Below are positions 8,378-17,659 of a stretch of 64,000 nt of DNA, piece by piece. This stretch comes from JALZVT01 sp964611345. Lineage in GTDB: Bacteria; Pseudomonadota; Gammaproteobacteria; Pseudomonadales; Azotimanducaceae. Positions within the stretch are counted from its first letter, which is position 1. Each line of letters opens with the position of its first letter. A program made the translations under genes and the position numbers. Under the pieces are notes generated by a model that was not told where the DNA came from, searched no databases, and worked only from the letters and a program-made list of their open reading frames with translations. The stretch spans positions 1 through 64,000 of the forward strand of contig CAZSYU010000003.1 of assembly GCA_964611345.1 (NCBI GenBank). The letters run 5' to 3'.

Positions 8378-8851
8378 CTACTGCAAGAGCGCTTCGTGGA
8401 TGGGGTGAAACACATCTGCAGCTCGCACCAGCGAGTCGGCCGTGAGGGATTCAACCGCATATACATGCGTCTCGAGCGCATGTTTCGCCCGCACCCGCTC
8501 AAGTAGCAGATCAAAATCGCCGTCCCCCGACAACAGCACTACCGCATCCACTGTTGCTGCATGCTCCAGTACGTCGATGGCGATGCCCACGTCCCAATCG
8601 CCTTTCGCCGAACCATCGCTGCGCTGAATATAAGGTTTCAGCTTCACCTCAAAACCAATGTGCCGCAACGCGTTCTGGAATTTTTCCTGGCCCGCGTTAT
8701 TGCTATCTATCGCATAGGCAAAAGCGCACGCAATATCACCCAGCGACTCAAGCTCCTGCCACAGGGCCCGGTAATTGAACTGCTGGGCAAACGCCTGACG
8801 CGTTGTGTAGTAGATGTTCTGTACGTCGACAAATACGGCGAGACGCTGCAT
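8378..8851 (-). CDS. NYN domain (LabA/DUF88-like) putative ribonuclease
   Basis: 157 residues, a single NYN (PIN-like) domain. Conserved acidic positions are visible in FVDVQNIYY near the N-terminus, KGDWDVGIAIDVL in the centre and VVLLSGDGDFDLLLERV, which together form the metal site of the family. NYN proteins are presumed RNases, but the substrate is unknown for most members. First gene of a probable two-gene unit with the DUF952 gene. Complete in length for the family. Confidence 0.85.
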   Translation of the reverse strand: MQRLAVFVDVQNIYYTTRQAFAQQFNYRALWQELESLGDIACAFAYAIDSNNAGQEKFQNALRHIGFEVKLKPYIQRSDGSAKGDWDVGIAIDVLEHAATVDAVVLLSGDGDFDLLLERVRAKHALETHVYAVESLTADSLVRAADVFHPIHEALLQ

Positions 8852-8905
8852 GACTGGCCTGCTGGCTGTGAATAGGGCAAATTATAGGGCTACGGGGGAC
8901 TCAAT

Positions 8906-10078
8906 ATGACACAAGAAACTCAGCGCGAAATTCAGATCGAAACCACTGCCGAGGAAACCAGCCATGGTTGGCGTGATCTCGACGGCTTCGTAGGCCCCTT
9001 TCGACCTGGCAACGGACCCCGAACCGACCCACGTGGCGAGTTTCCCACGGGCCCTGCTATTGGCAGCAAACTGCCAGACATACTCACCACCAACAGCGAC
9101 AACACCCCTTTTAATCTGCATGCTGCCCGCAATGGCCGTCCGGCGGTGGTGGTGTTCTATCGCAGTGCGGTGTGGTGACCCCCTTGTCGCTCGCAGCTCG
9201 TTGAGCTGCAACGTGGACTCAACAACATCAGAGCAGCAGGCGCCGAGCTGTACGCGATCAGCTACGACGAAGTAGATGCGCTGCAGGATTTTATGACCGC
9301 TTACGACATCGACTTCCCGCTGCTGTCTGACCCCAAATCAGAAGTCATTCGTCAGTTTGGAATCCTCAACACCCTGATCAAGGAAGACGATCATCCGTGG
9401 TTCGGCATTCCTTTTCCGGGTACTTACGTTATCGATGCCGACGGGGTTATTACGCACAAGTTCTTCGAAAACAATCTGGCGCTGCGGGCAAGCCCGGAGC
9501 AACTCCTGCGAGCGTTGCAGGGCAAATCACTCCCACAGGCACAGGCCGCAACACCATCGAATAGTGTCGAACCAACGATTTACCTGGATGGCGAGCAACT
9601 CGCGGTTAGCGTTTTGCGTGATCTGGTAATCAGCTTCGACGTCCCCGCGGGGCGCCATCTGTACGCAGCTCCAGCGCCAAAAGGCATGGTTGCAGCAAGC
9701 GTTGAACTCGAGGCGTTACCCAACCTGGTAGCGCGCCCCACGCAAATCCCTGAAAGTCACCAACACACAATGGCTGCAACCGGAGAACGTTTTACGGTGC
9801 ATGATGGCCACGTCGAGTTTCGCCTGCCGCTCACAGTGAACGGCAATGTAACCGCAAAGGCCGGCGCGGCCGCGCCAACACTCAGCGTTCGCGGCCGTGT
9901 GACCTGGCAAATGTGTGATGATGAGGTGTGCGACGTGCCGCGCGAGGAGAGTTTCGAACTCACGCTACCCCTCCAGGGTGCCGTCGTATCAGAACTCGGT
10001 GCTGAACCAGACGGCAAGCTGATAAGAGCCATGAACGGTAAACAACACTTCCAAAAGCTCGCCACACGCCACAGCTAG
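8906..10078 (+). CDS. Selenocysteine-containing AhpC/TSA-type redoxin fused to a DsbD-alpha-like domain
   Basis: One frame runs from ATG 8906 to the stop at 10076-10078, broken only by TGA at 9176-9178. The translation across it reads FYRSAVW-U-PPCRSQLVEL, so the TGA occupies the first cysteine of the CxxC of this redoxin group, giving UxxC at residues 91-94 of a 390-residue protein. Homology continues in the same frame on both sides, which argues against a frameshift. Residues ~48-205 are the thioredoxin-fold AhpC/TSA domain; residues ~218-380 resemble the DsbD N-terminal (alpha) domain and carry Cys337 and Cys342 (WQMCDDEVCDVP). No signal peptide, so probably cytoplasmic. Likely role: peroxide or disulfide reduction with a selenolate. 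The sel genes are not in the window. The alternative is a nonsense-mutated pseudogene. Confidence 0.8.
9193..9209 (+). promoter_or_regulatory. Candidate bacterial SECIS hairpin
   Basis: Directly downstream of the in-frame TGA, GCAGCTC (9193-9199) pairs perfectly with GAGCTGC (9203-9209), leaving the loop GTT (9200-9202). The loop G is 22 bases after the last base of the TGA, within the range for SelB-binding bacterial SECIS elements, which need a short stem and a loop G/U. No bulged U equivalent to the E. coli fdhF element was identified. Confidence 0.6.
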
Positions 10079-10086
10079 CGCTGCGC

Positions 10087-10476
10087 TCAACCGGATTGAT
10101 AGTCCTCGCCGAGCGGCGAGGTTGCGGGGTCGAGCAGTTTGAGCTTCTCCAACAGGTTGGCAGGCTCTGAAATACCCACGATGTACACCATGCGCTCGGT
10201 CACTGTCCCTTCGGCATGCAGCGCACCAGCCGGAATAATCAACTTGTCGCCCGGCCCCAGTGGTATGTGCTCACCCGATGCCCCCACAACATAGCTAGAC
10301 CCCTCAAGCACATAACCGCAGTTGTCGCAGTCGTGCCAGTGCAAGGGCAATTGGTCCATTCGCTCTGACACATAGGTCGTGGGCCAGAGATCCTGCCGCG
10401 CAATATCTTCCAGCACCTCTGTTTTGGTTTTAAAAAAATTGTGTTCAACCCGCATTGGTCCTGGTTCAAGCGCCAT
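10087..10476 (-). CDS. Cupin-domain protein
   Basis: 129 residues forming one cupin barrel. Metal ligands are visible in PLHWHDCDNCGYVLEG (cupin motif 1, HxH and later E) and PAGALHAEG (motif 2 His). Such small single-domain cupins can be dioxygenases, isomerases or sensors; nothing here fixes the reaction. The gene converges on the selenoprotein gene with 8 bases between the stops. The next 149 bases (10477-10625) show no recognised element. Confidence 0.75.
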   Translation of the reverse strand: MALEPGPMRVEHNFFKTKTEVLEDIARQDLWPTTYVSERMDQLPLHWHDCDNCGYVLEGSSYVVGASGEHIPLGPGDKLIIPAGALHAEGTVTERMVYIVGISEPANLLEKLKLLDPATSPLGEDYQSG

Positions 10477-10625
10477 CTCTATTCCTCGCCCCCTGAGCTT
10501 GCTCGTGAGTTGCTATCCTGCCTTGAAAACGGACAGAACGCGAAAGCAGTGACAAGAATTGAATAAGCGCTTGCCGTTCACAACCATCTGGTTAAGGTAG
10601 GCGCGCCCGAACCCACTGATTTCCC

Positions 10626-11984
10626 ATGGTGCCCATGCAGTCCTCCATCTGCTCTGTAACTCCCAAACACCGCTTGTGGTTGTTTCTAGCTGCAGCCACA
10701 GCACTGTTTAGCGCCAATATTCAGGCCGCCGAGCCAGGTCTGTGGGACGGCTGGTACCTAAGCGGCGGTATCGGCTGGGATTACGCCAACAGTGTCGATC
10801 TTGATTCCGGCGATGCTCGTATCGACTTTGATCGCGGCGTGTTTCAGTTCACCGGCGCCCTGGGCAAGCGGCTGAACGAGCGCTGGCGAACAGAAATCGA
10901 GTACTCCGTGCACGAGAACTCACCTGAAATACTCTTCGGCCGTAACCCCGAACTGGAAATCGATCCCGACCGTGGTGATTTGCTTTCCGCCGAGAGCGTG
11001 CTGGTAAACATCGTGCGCGACTTTCAGATCGGCAGGGCGTTTAAACCCTATCTGGGAGTTGGAGCCGGTGTCAGCGAGGTCGAGCTGGTGTTTTCCGACA
11101 TGCCTGTGGATGGTTTGTTTCTCCAACGTCCACGCCGGGAAATAATCGACGACAGTGACACCACCTTCGCTCTGCAAGCCTTCGCCGGCTTCACCGTACC
11201 GGTAACCAAACACTTTGATCTGGCTGCAGACTACCGTTACCTGCACGTGCCGGATGTCAGCATTGCAGAGGTCGACGGCTCACCTCTTAAGTTCGACCAT
11301 GGGGAGCAATCGGTTTGGCTGCACCTGCGCTACCACCCTGGTCGCGCAGGTAGCCGCGGTTCGCGAGCTGCAAAGCCCGCGTCAGCGAGTCAAGGGTTCT
11401 TTGTCATGGGCCAGGCCGGCGGTGGTTTTGCCGAAGACCTGGGGCGCGAGGACTTTCCCACAATTGATGCTTTTGACCCCGGGCCGGTTGCGCTCGCAGG
11501 GCTTGGTTACGACTGGCGACGGCTGCGAACCGAGCTGGAACTAGGCTACCGACGCAGCGTGGTTGAGGTCGTCGAACTCGGCCCGGATATCGGCGAAGAC
11601 GCCGCCAGTGGCGATATGCAACTCGGTACGCTCATCGCGAGTGTCGCTTATCGACTACGGCCAGAGGCTTCGATTCGCCCCTTTATCGGGGTGGGAATAG
11701 GCCTGATCAGAGCAGAATTCGACGTCGAGGGTTTTGGCTTTTGCAGCAACTTTATCTGCCGTGAAGAGCGCCAGGAGACCTTCGTTCAGGGCAGCGAAAC
11801 CGTGGGGGTTGCACAGATAAAGGCAGGCGTCGATGTCGCCCTCACCGAGGCCCTGCACTTCACCGCTGACTATCGTTACTTCGTTTCTGGCGATATTGAT
11901 CTCCCGCGGCCGGATGGCTCGCGGTTTGAAGGCAACATCAAGTACACCTCGGTGGTGGCCGGGCTGCGGTATTTCTTTAACTAG
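10626..11984 (+). CDS. Outer-membrane protein with two tandem small beta-barrel domains
   Basis: 452 residues with a signal peptide (hydrophobic segment LWLFLAAATALFSANIQA, cleavage near AEPGLWDG). Two OmpA/OmpW-like eight-strand barrel domains follow one another: about 42-238, with ADYRYLHVPD near its end, and about 255-452, with TADYRYFVSG and a terminal GLRYFFN carrying the C-terminal aromatic residue of outer-membrane barrels. Repeated cues (GVGAGVSEVELVF and GVGIGLIRAEFDV) suggest internal duplication. The linker (about 240-255) is Arg/Ala/Ser-rich. No strong Shine-Dalgarno; ATG at 10635 is an alternative start. Function unknown. Confidence 0.7.
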   Translation: MVPMQSSICSVTPKHRLWLFLAAATALFSANIQAAEPGLWDGWYLSGGIGWDYANSVDLDSGDARIDFDRGVFQFTGALGKRLNERWRTEIEYSVHENSPEILFGRNPELEIDPDRGDLLSAESVLVNIVRDFQIGRAFKPYLGVGAGVSEVELVFSDMPVDGLFLQRPRREIIDDSDTTFALQAFAGFTVPVTKHFDLAADYRYLHVPDVSIAEVDGSPLKFDHGEQSVWLHLRYHPGRAGSRGSRAAKPASASQGFFVMGQAGGGFAEDLGREDFPTIDAFDPGPVALAGLGYDWRRLRTELELGYRRSVVEVVELGPDIGEDAASGDMQLGTLIASVAYRLRPEASIRPFIGVGIGLIRAEFDVEGFGFCSNFICREERQETFVQGSETVGVAQIKAGVDVALTEALHFTADYRYFVSGDIDLPRPDGSRFEGNIKYTSVVAGLRYFFN

Positions 11985-12040
11985 CCGCAGAATCCGGTAG
12001 CCTTTGCCTGACCCTCTCTGAGCAGCCCCTGAGACCAGCC

Positions 12041-14689
12041 ATGAGCCGAACCGATTTCGATCACATTGACACCCGCTTGCGCAACGATGTACGCCATCTG
12101 GGCGAGTTGTTGGGAAAGGTGATTGCCGAAGAACAGGGGCCTGCGGCGCTGGAGGCGATCGAGCGGGTCCGGGCTTTGGCCAAAGAAGCTCGGGGTCGCG
12201 CCACCGGCACCCCATCCGACTGGCAAGCACTGAGCGAATTTCTCCAGGGCAAGAGTGACCAGGAGCTCGTTACCATTGCCCGCGCGTTCAATCAGTTTTT
12301 GAACCTCGCCAACATTGCAGAACAAGCTCATGCTGCCCGCAATCCGGCACCAACGCTTACACTGAGGCCCGCCAGCGATCCTAATGCATCAGCCGACACT
12401 CTAAAAAATGCAGTCGCTGCACTGTCGATTGAACTCGTACTCACTGCCCACCCGACCGAAGTGTTGCGGCGCACCATGATTCAGAAATACGACGCCATCG
12501 AAGACAGTCTACGCCGCCAAACAACGCCCGCAGAACAACAAACGCTGGAACGACTGGTGGCCGAAAGCTGGTACAGCGACGAGATTCGCCAAACCCGGCC
12601 AACACCACAGGACGAAGCGAAGTGGGGCTATGCCGTTATTGAAAGCTCCCTGTGGGACGCTCTGCCTGATGCCGTTCGGGAATTGGACGCCGCACTCGCG
12701 GCGCATGACCTACCCCCGGTACCCCTGAAGGATGCCCCGTTACGAATCGCGACCTGGATGGGCGGTGATCGCGATGGCAATCCGAACGTCACGGCAGCAA
12801 TTACTGAAGAAGTGTTAATGCTCGGGCGCTGGATGGCTGCGGATCTCTTCCTGCGGGATCTCGAGGCACTGCAAGCATCACTATCGATGACCCGTTGCAA
12901 CGACGAAGTGCGGGCGTTGGCCGGCGATGCTAGCGAGCCTTACCGGGCCGTCATCAAGGCCATGAAGGAGAAGATGCAACACACCCGCGACTGGGCAGAG
13001 GCGCGGGCGGCAAAACCAGACGGTGGCATCCGCGCCAGCAACCCGGCCTCCCAGGCTCAGGTATTCTGGCACGCAAGTGAGCTGTTCGAGCTGCTGCACG
13101 CCCTCTACAAGTCGCTCAGTGAATGTGGCATGGAAAAAATTGCTCAAGGCCCCCTGCTCGATTCCTTGCGCAGGGCTGCTTCTTTCGGTAGCACACTGAC
13201 CCGACTCGATATTCGCCAAAGTTCAGACCGGCACGCTGATGCCTTTGACGAACTGACCCGCTATCTCGCTACTGACGATACCGCAACGGGCTATAACGAC
13301 TGGAGAGAAACTCAGCGTTGTGAGTTTTTGCAAACGGAGCTTGCCAGCAGGCGCCCACTGTTTCCCGACAACTGGCCAGCAAGTACCAACGTGCGCGAAG
13401 TGCTCGACACTTGCGCGCTGATCGCCAGACTGGATGCGGCAGGTATCGCCCAATACGTTATCTCGATGGCAGGCAATCCAAGCGACGTTCTTGGCGTGAT
13501 ACTGCTGCTAAAAGACGCTGGACTTAAGCCCAACTTGCCCATCGTGCCGCTGTTCGAAACGCTCGACGACCTCGAACGCGCACCACAGACGCTCGATGCC
13601 CTGCTCAGCAACGACTGGTATGCAAGCTATTGTGGTGGCGAACAACAGGTGATGATCGGCTATTCCGACTCGGCAAAGGACGCCGGTCAGTTTGCCGCCG
13701 CCTGGGCACAATACGAGGCCCAGGAAAAACTGGTAGAAGTGGCTAATAAACACGGCGTGACCTTGACGCTGTTCCATGGTCGCGGCGGTGCCGTGGGTCG
13801 GGGTGGTGGGCCAGCACAGGCTGCCGTGCGCTCACAACCCCCAGGCTCAATCAACGGTCGTCTGCGGGTTACCGAGCAAGGCGAAATGATTCGCTGGAAA
13901 CTTGGCACCCCAACGCTCGCCCGCGAGAGCCTGACGGGCTATATAAGCGCCACGCTCGAATCAACACTGAATCCCCCGATTGCACCCAAGGCGGGATGGC
14001 GCCAGGCAATGATCGACATGTCAGCCAAGTCTCTGGCCGCGTATCGGGCAACCGTGCGGGACGACCCGGAGTTTGTCGGCTTGTTTCGCTCCCTAACACC
14101 CGAACGAGAACTGGGAATTCTCGCGTTGGGCAGCCGACCGGCACGACGCGCCGCAACAGACGATGTTGCAAGCTTGCGCGCAATACCCTGGGTGTTCGCC
14201 TGGACGCAAATAAGACTGATGTTGCCGGCCTGGCTAGGCACCGAGCAAGCACTGGGTCTGGGCGCTGCTGAGCGCGACAACCCAGAACATCTCAACCAGC
14301 TACGTGACATGTTGAGTTGGCCCTTCTTTCAAATGCAAATCGATATGCTCGAAATGGTTCTGGCCAAGTGTGAGCCTGCGCTCACGCAACACTACGCGGG
14401 CAAGCTTCTCAAGGGGCAGTCAGGCACTGCGGTCGAACAGCTCTGTGCACGGCTGGCCCGGCTCGAAGCAACGGTTCTCGCGTTACGCGAGGAAAGCGAA
14501 CTGTTGGTGGGCGATCAACTGCTGGCAGAATCGCTTGCCGTGCGCAATACCTATCTCGATCCGTTGCATTTGTTGCAAGCGGAGCTCTTGGCACGCTATC
14601 GACAAAACGAAGACCCGGAATCAGATGTGGCGCGTGCACTGCGCGTAACCATGGCAGGTATTTCCAGCGGCTTGCGTAATACCGGCTAG
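12041..14689 (+). CDS. ppc: Phosphoenolpyruvate carboxylase
   Basis: 882 residues, the same size as E. coli Ppc. It converts PEP and bicarbonate to oxaloacetate, replenishing the TCA cycle. Active-site motifs are intact: LTAHPTEVLRRT with the catalytic His137, GGDRDGNPNVT, the flexible loop FHGRGGAVGRGGGP, and the C-terminal end RNTG used for aspartate inhibition. Single gene, no operon partner. Its stop shares CTAG at 14686-14689 with the convergent TRAP permease gene. Confidence 0.97.
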   Translation: MSRTDFDHIDTRLRNDVRHLGELLGKVIAEEQGPAALEAIERVRALAKEARGRATGTPSDWQALSEFLQGKSDQELVTIARAFNQFLNLANIAEQAHAARNPAPTLTLRPASDPNASADTLKNAVAALSIELVLTAHPTEVLRRTMIQKYDAIEDSLRRQTTPAEQQTLERLVAESWYSDEIRQTRPTPQDEAKWGYAVIESSLWDALPDAVRELDAALAAHDLPPVPLKDAPLRIATWMGGDRDGNPNVTAAITEEVLMLGRWMAADLFLRDLEALQASLSMTRCNDEVRALAGDASEPYRAVIKAMKEKMQHTRDWAEARAAKPDGGIRASNPASQAQVFWHASELFELLHALYKSLSECGMEKIAQGPLLDSLRRAASFGSTLTRLDIRQSSDRHADAFDELTRYLATDDTATGYNDWRETQRCEFLQTELASRRPLFPDNWPASTNVREVLDTCALIARLDAAGIAQYVISMAGNPSDVLGVILLLKDAGLKPNLPIVPLFETLDDLERAPQTLDALLSNDWYASYCGGEQQVMIGYSDSAKDAGQFAAAWAQYEAQEKLVEVANKHGVTLTLFHGRGGAVGRGGGPAQAAVRSQPPGSINGRLRVTEQGEMIRWKLGTPTLARESLTGYISATLESTLNPPIAPKAGWRQAMIDMSAKSLAAYRATVRDDPEFVGLFRSLTPERELGILALGSRPARRAATDDVASLRAIPWVFAWTQIRLMLPAWLGTEQALGLGAAERDNPEHLNQLRDMLSWPFFQMQIDMLEMVLAKCEPALTQHYAGKLLKGQSGTAVEQLCARLARLEATVLALREESELLVGDQLLAESLAVRNTYLDPLHLLQAELLARYRQNEDPESDVARALRVTMAGISSGLRNTG

Positions 14690-16581
14690 GCCGCGGCACC
14701 GCTTGCCTCGCGCCGGTTGTGTAACAACACACCAAGCACAAGCGCTGTTCCTGCAAGTCTGGTGGCAAGCCCAGGATAAATCAGCAGCGCCGCCGCAAGA
14801 ACAGCCAACCAACGCTGCCATGTACGCAACCGTTTATAGCCATAACCCTCTACCGCAATCGCCAACGCAACTACCAAGAGCGCGCACCACGCAGCACCCT
14901 GCAACGCGCTGCCCCACCCGTTCTCACCTGTTAACAATAGAGGTGAGTACACCATCATTAGCGGGACGATAAATAAGCCCTTCGCCAGCTTTACGGCCTC
15001 AAAGGCTGCACCCATCGGCCGTGCGCCGGCAATGCCAGCGCCAGCAAACGCCGCAAGAGCGATAGGCGGCGTCACGTTTGAAGTTTGCGACAACCAGAAA
15101 ATAACCATGTGCGCAGCCACCAGCGCCATCCCCATCTCTTGCAAGGCGGGAGCTGCCATCACAGACAACACAATGTAGGCGGCCGTTACGGGCAAGCCCA
15201 TTCCAAGTATCAAGGCGGCCAACGCAATGAGGATAAAGGCCAGCCACAATCGCCCGTCTGCTAGCGACAACACAAACTCCGTGAATTGCAAACCCAGTCC
15301 TGTTTGGCCAATCACACCAACGACTATGCCAGCCACCGCGCAGGCGCATGAGATGGGTACTGCCATCAGCGCACCACGTTGCAAGGCGCCAATGATCGCA
15401 CCGTAGCCAATTCGCGTATGTCTCCGCAGCAGCGCTGCGCAAACAATAGCCAGGCAACCACTGGCGCCAACCAATACCGGCGAATAGCTCATTAGCAGCA
15501 ATACTGTGATGAACATCAGCGGGAGCAGAAAGTGTGCTCCCTCGGACATAACCGAAAGCGCACTGGCGCGCTCAGTCATGCCCTGCATACCTCGCTTGGC
15601 GGCGATAAGGTGCACATAAAGCAAGGTGCAGAAAAAATACAAAAGTGCCGGTAGCAATGACATCCAGACAATGTCGCTGTAGCTCGTACGGGTGAATTCC
15701 GCCATCACAAACGCACCCGCCCCCATTACCGGCGGCATGATCTGACCCCCGGTTGAGGCTGCGGCCTCGATACCTGCAGATTCCTCTGACGAGTAACCCA
15801 GCTCTTTCATCATTGGAATGGTCAGCGAGCCCGTGGTTACGGTGTTGGCGATCGCAGATCCCGAAATCGAACCCATGGCCGCAGAGGCAAGCACACTGGC
15901 CTTAGCGGGGCCGCCGCGATACTTGCCGGCCGCAGCAAAGGCCAGATCGATAAAAAATTTGCCGGCGCCCGTCGATTCCAAAAATGCCCCAAACAGGACA
16001 AACATGAAGACTGCACCGGCGGCGATACCCAGAGGCGCGCCAAACATGCCTGCACCGGTAAACACCTGAAACCGCACCAGGCGTTCAAACGAGAAACCGC
16101 GCGTTGCAAGGGCATCCGGCAGCAGGTTGCCGAATGCGGCATAACTCAAAAACACTAGTCCTATGATCATCATCACAGGGCCAACAGCTCGGCGAGAAAG
16201 CTCAAGAGTTAACCCAATCAACGCAATGCCCGCTGCAAAGTCGAGCGCAGACAAACCGTTCAGCAAGTGCTCGATGCCGCGGTAATCAAAATTCAGGATA
16301 ACCAGGGTGGCTAGCGCGGCCCCGGCCGCACAGAGGTAGTCAACTACTCTGAGAACTCGCCCGGCACCAAGTGGATAGGCCAGGAAACCAAGCACCAGAA
16401 CCCAGCCCAGATGCGCCGGGCGAAAGAACGTTGCGCCCTGCACCTGTAACCAGGACGGCAATACATTAGCAGGAATAAAACCGGCAACGGGTTGCCACAG
16501 CTGGTAGCAACTGAGCAACACTGCAAGCCCGAGTACCACCACAGAGTGTTTGACAGCACTGGAGGAGTTCGCCGCATCCAT
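14686..16581 (-). CDS. TRAP transporter fused 4TM/12TM permease (DctQM-like, TAXI type)
   Basis: 631 residues, almost entirely hydrophobic, with about 16 predicted membrane segments. The small (DctQ) and large (DctM) TRAP subunits are fused, as is usual for TAXI-type systems. Typical large-subunit stretches are GSISGSAIANTVTTGSLTIPMM and GGQIMPPVMGAGAFVMAEF. The start overlaps the stop of the binding-protein gene by one base (TGATG), so they form an operon. Sodium-driven solute uptake; substrate unknown (TAXI systems are linked to dicarboxylates and glutamate). Confidence 0.92.
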   Translation of the reverse strand: MDAANSSSAVKHSVVVLGLAVLLSCYQLWQPVAGFIPANVLPSWLQVQGATFFRPAHLGWVLVLGFLAYPLGAGRVLRVVDYLCAAGAALATLVILNFDYRGIEHLLNGLSALDFAAGIALIGLTLELSRRAVGPVMMIIGLVFLSYAAFGNLLPDALATRGFSFERLVRFQVFTGAGMFGAPLGIAAGAVFMFVLFGAFLESTGAGKFFIDLAFAAAGKYRGGPAKASVLASAAMGSISGSAIANTVTTGSLTIPMMKELGYSSEESAGIEAAASTGGQIMPPVMGAGAFVMAEFTRTSYSDIVWMSLLPALLYFFCTLLYVHLIAAKRGMQGMTERASALSVMSEGAHFLLPLMFITVLLLMSYSPVLVGASGCLAIVCAALLRRHTRIGYGAIIGALQRGALMAVPISCACAVAGIVVGVIGQTGLGLQFTEFVLSLADGRLWLAFILIALAALILGMGLPVTAAYIVLSVMAAPALQEMGMALVAAHMVIFWLSQTSNVTPPIALAAFAGAGIAGARPMGAAFEAVKLAKGLFIVPLMMVYSPLLLTGENGWGSALQGAAWCALLVVALAIAVEGYGYKRLRTWQRWLAVLAAALLIYPGLATRLAGTALVLGVLLHNRREASGAAA

Positions 16582-17609
16582 CAGTTGTTACAGTCGAGGC
16601 TATCGACCCCACCAACTCGCGCGGCGTCGAGAAACCGCACAGCACCCGGGTGCAATGGTACCGAGGGCATGCGCGCCGCATTCGCCGGTACACTGAAGCT
16701 TGCGGCAGCAACTATTCCTTCAAGCTTGGCCTGGTTTTGATAGAGACTGCACACCAACTGGTAGGCAAGCTGGTCATCCATATTCTCGTTGACAACCACC
16801 AGGTTCCAAATGGACAGGGTGAGCACGTCTGTTTCAACCCCCCGGTAGGTGCCGCCTGGAATGTGCTCTTGTACGTAAGAAGGAAACTGTTGGTGCAACG
16901 CACTCGCCTCGCCGGGTGATAACGACAACACAACAATGTCGCGGGTTAGCGCCAACTCCTTTACTACACCAATACCCAGCCCACCAACGATGAACGCAGC
17001 ATCCAGAACACCATCCTTTAATCCATCCGCCGTGCCGGTAAAATTCAAATACTGGGTGTTGACTGCATCGGGGGGAATATCCAGACCGCGCAGAATGTTT
17101 TCTGCCGCTACTGCAGTGCCCGAACCAGGCGCGCCCATAGAAACACGCTTGCCCCGCAAATCCTGAGCACTGCCGATACCCGCGTTCGCCAGCGCAATCA
17201 TATGGACAAAATTTGGATAGGCCGCAAACAGCGTTCGAACAGGCAGCGGCTCCGGGAATCGACCCTGCCCGAGATAGGCACTGGTTACCACATCCCCCAT
17301 GGCGATACCTACTTCGCTCTCGCCCCGTGCCACCTGAATGACGTTAATCATCGACGCGCCAGTCACTTCCGCTTTCATGTTGACGCGCTCGAGCGTGCGC
17401 GACCAGATGGACGAAAGGCCACCGCCATAGGGGTAATAAATGCCGCTGGGGTTGCCCGTGGCAAAGGTCATGGTAGAACGCGAGCCATCAGTATCAGTGC
17501 GGCCACACCCGACCAACAGCAGCATCAATAGCACCACACCAAGCGTTGCGCCCACAATGAGCGCACCGCGACGCGTGCTATCTTGGCGGGCTATTTTGTG
17601 GCTGGTCAC
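16581..17609 (-). CDS. TAXI family TRAP transporter solute-binding protein
   Basis: 342 residues. An N-terminal hydrophobic segment ends in LLLVGCG, a lipobox-like site, so it may be a lipoprotein in the periplasm. The mature part is a TAXI-type binding protein: FATGNPSGIYYPYGGGLSSIW at the start, then ELQVAIAMGDV-like strand (GESEVGIAMGD), GKRVSMGAPGSGTAVAAENIL and AAFIVGGLG. It delivers solute to the fused permease encoded directly downstream. Divergent from the MFS gene, with only 50 bases between the starts. Confidence 0.92.
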   Translation of the reverse strand: MTSHKIARQDSTRRGALIVGATLGVVLLMLLLVGCGRTDTDGSRSTMTFATGNPSGIYYPYGGGLSSIWSRTLERVNMKAEVTGASMINVIQVARGESEVGIAMGDVVTSAYLGQGRFPEPLPVRTLFAAYPNFVHMIALANAGIGSAQDLRGKRVSMGAPGSGTAVAAENILRGLDIPPDAVNTQYLNFTGTADGLKDGVLDAAFIVGGLGIGVVKELALTRDIVVLSLSPGEASALHQQFPSYVQEHIPGGTYRGVETDVLTLSIWNLVVVNENMDDQLAYQLVCSLYQNQAKLEGIVAAASFSVPANAARMPSVPLHPGAVRFLDAARVGGVDSLDCNN

Positions 17610-17659
17610 TTGCTGACTTTCCCGACTACTTCCCCATTTATTCTAACCGAAGCGAGTGC

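Noticed and set aside
8906..9178. A short 90-residue gene ending at TGA, with an independent gene starting at 9293
   Set aside because: Both lie in the same frame and the residues between 9179 and 9292 continue the redoxin fold without interruption, so a single selenoprotein is a better explanation than two genes.
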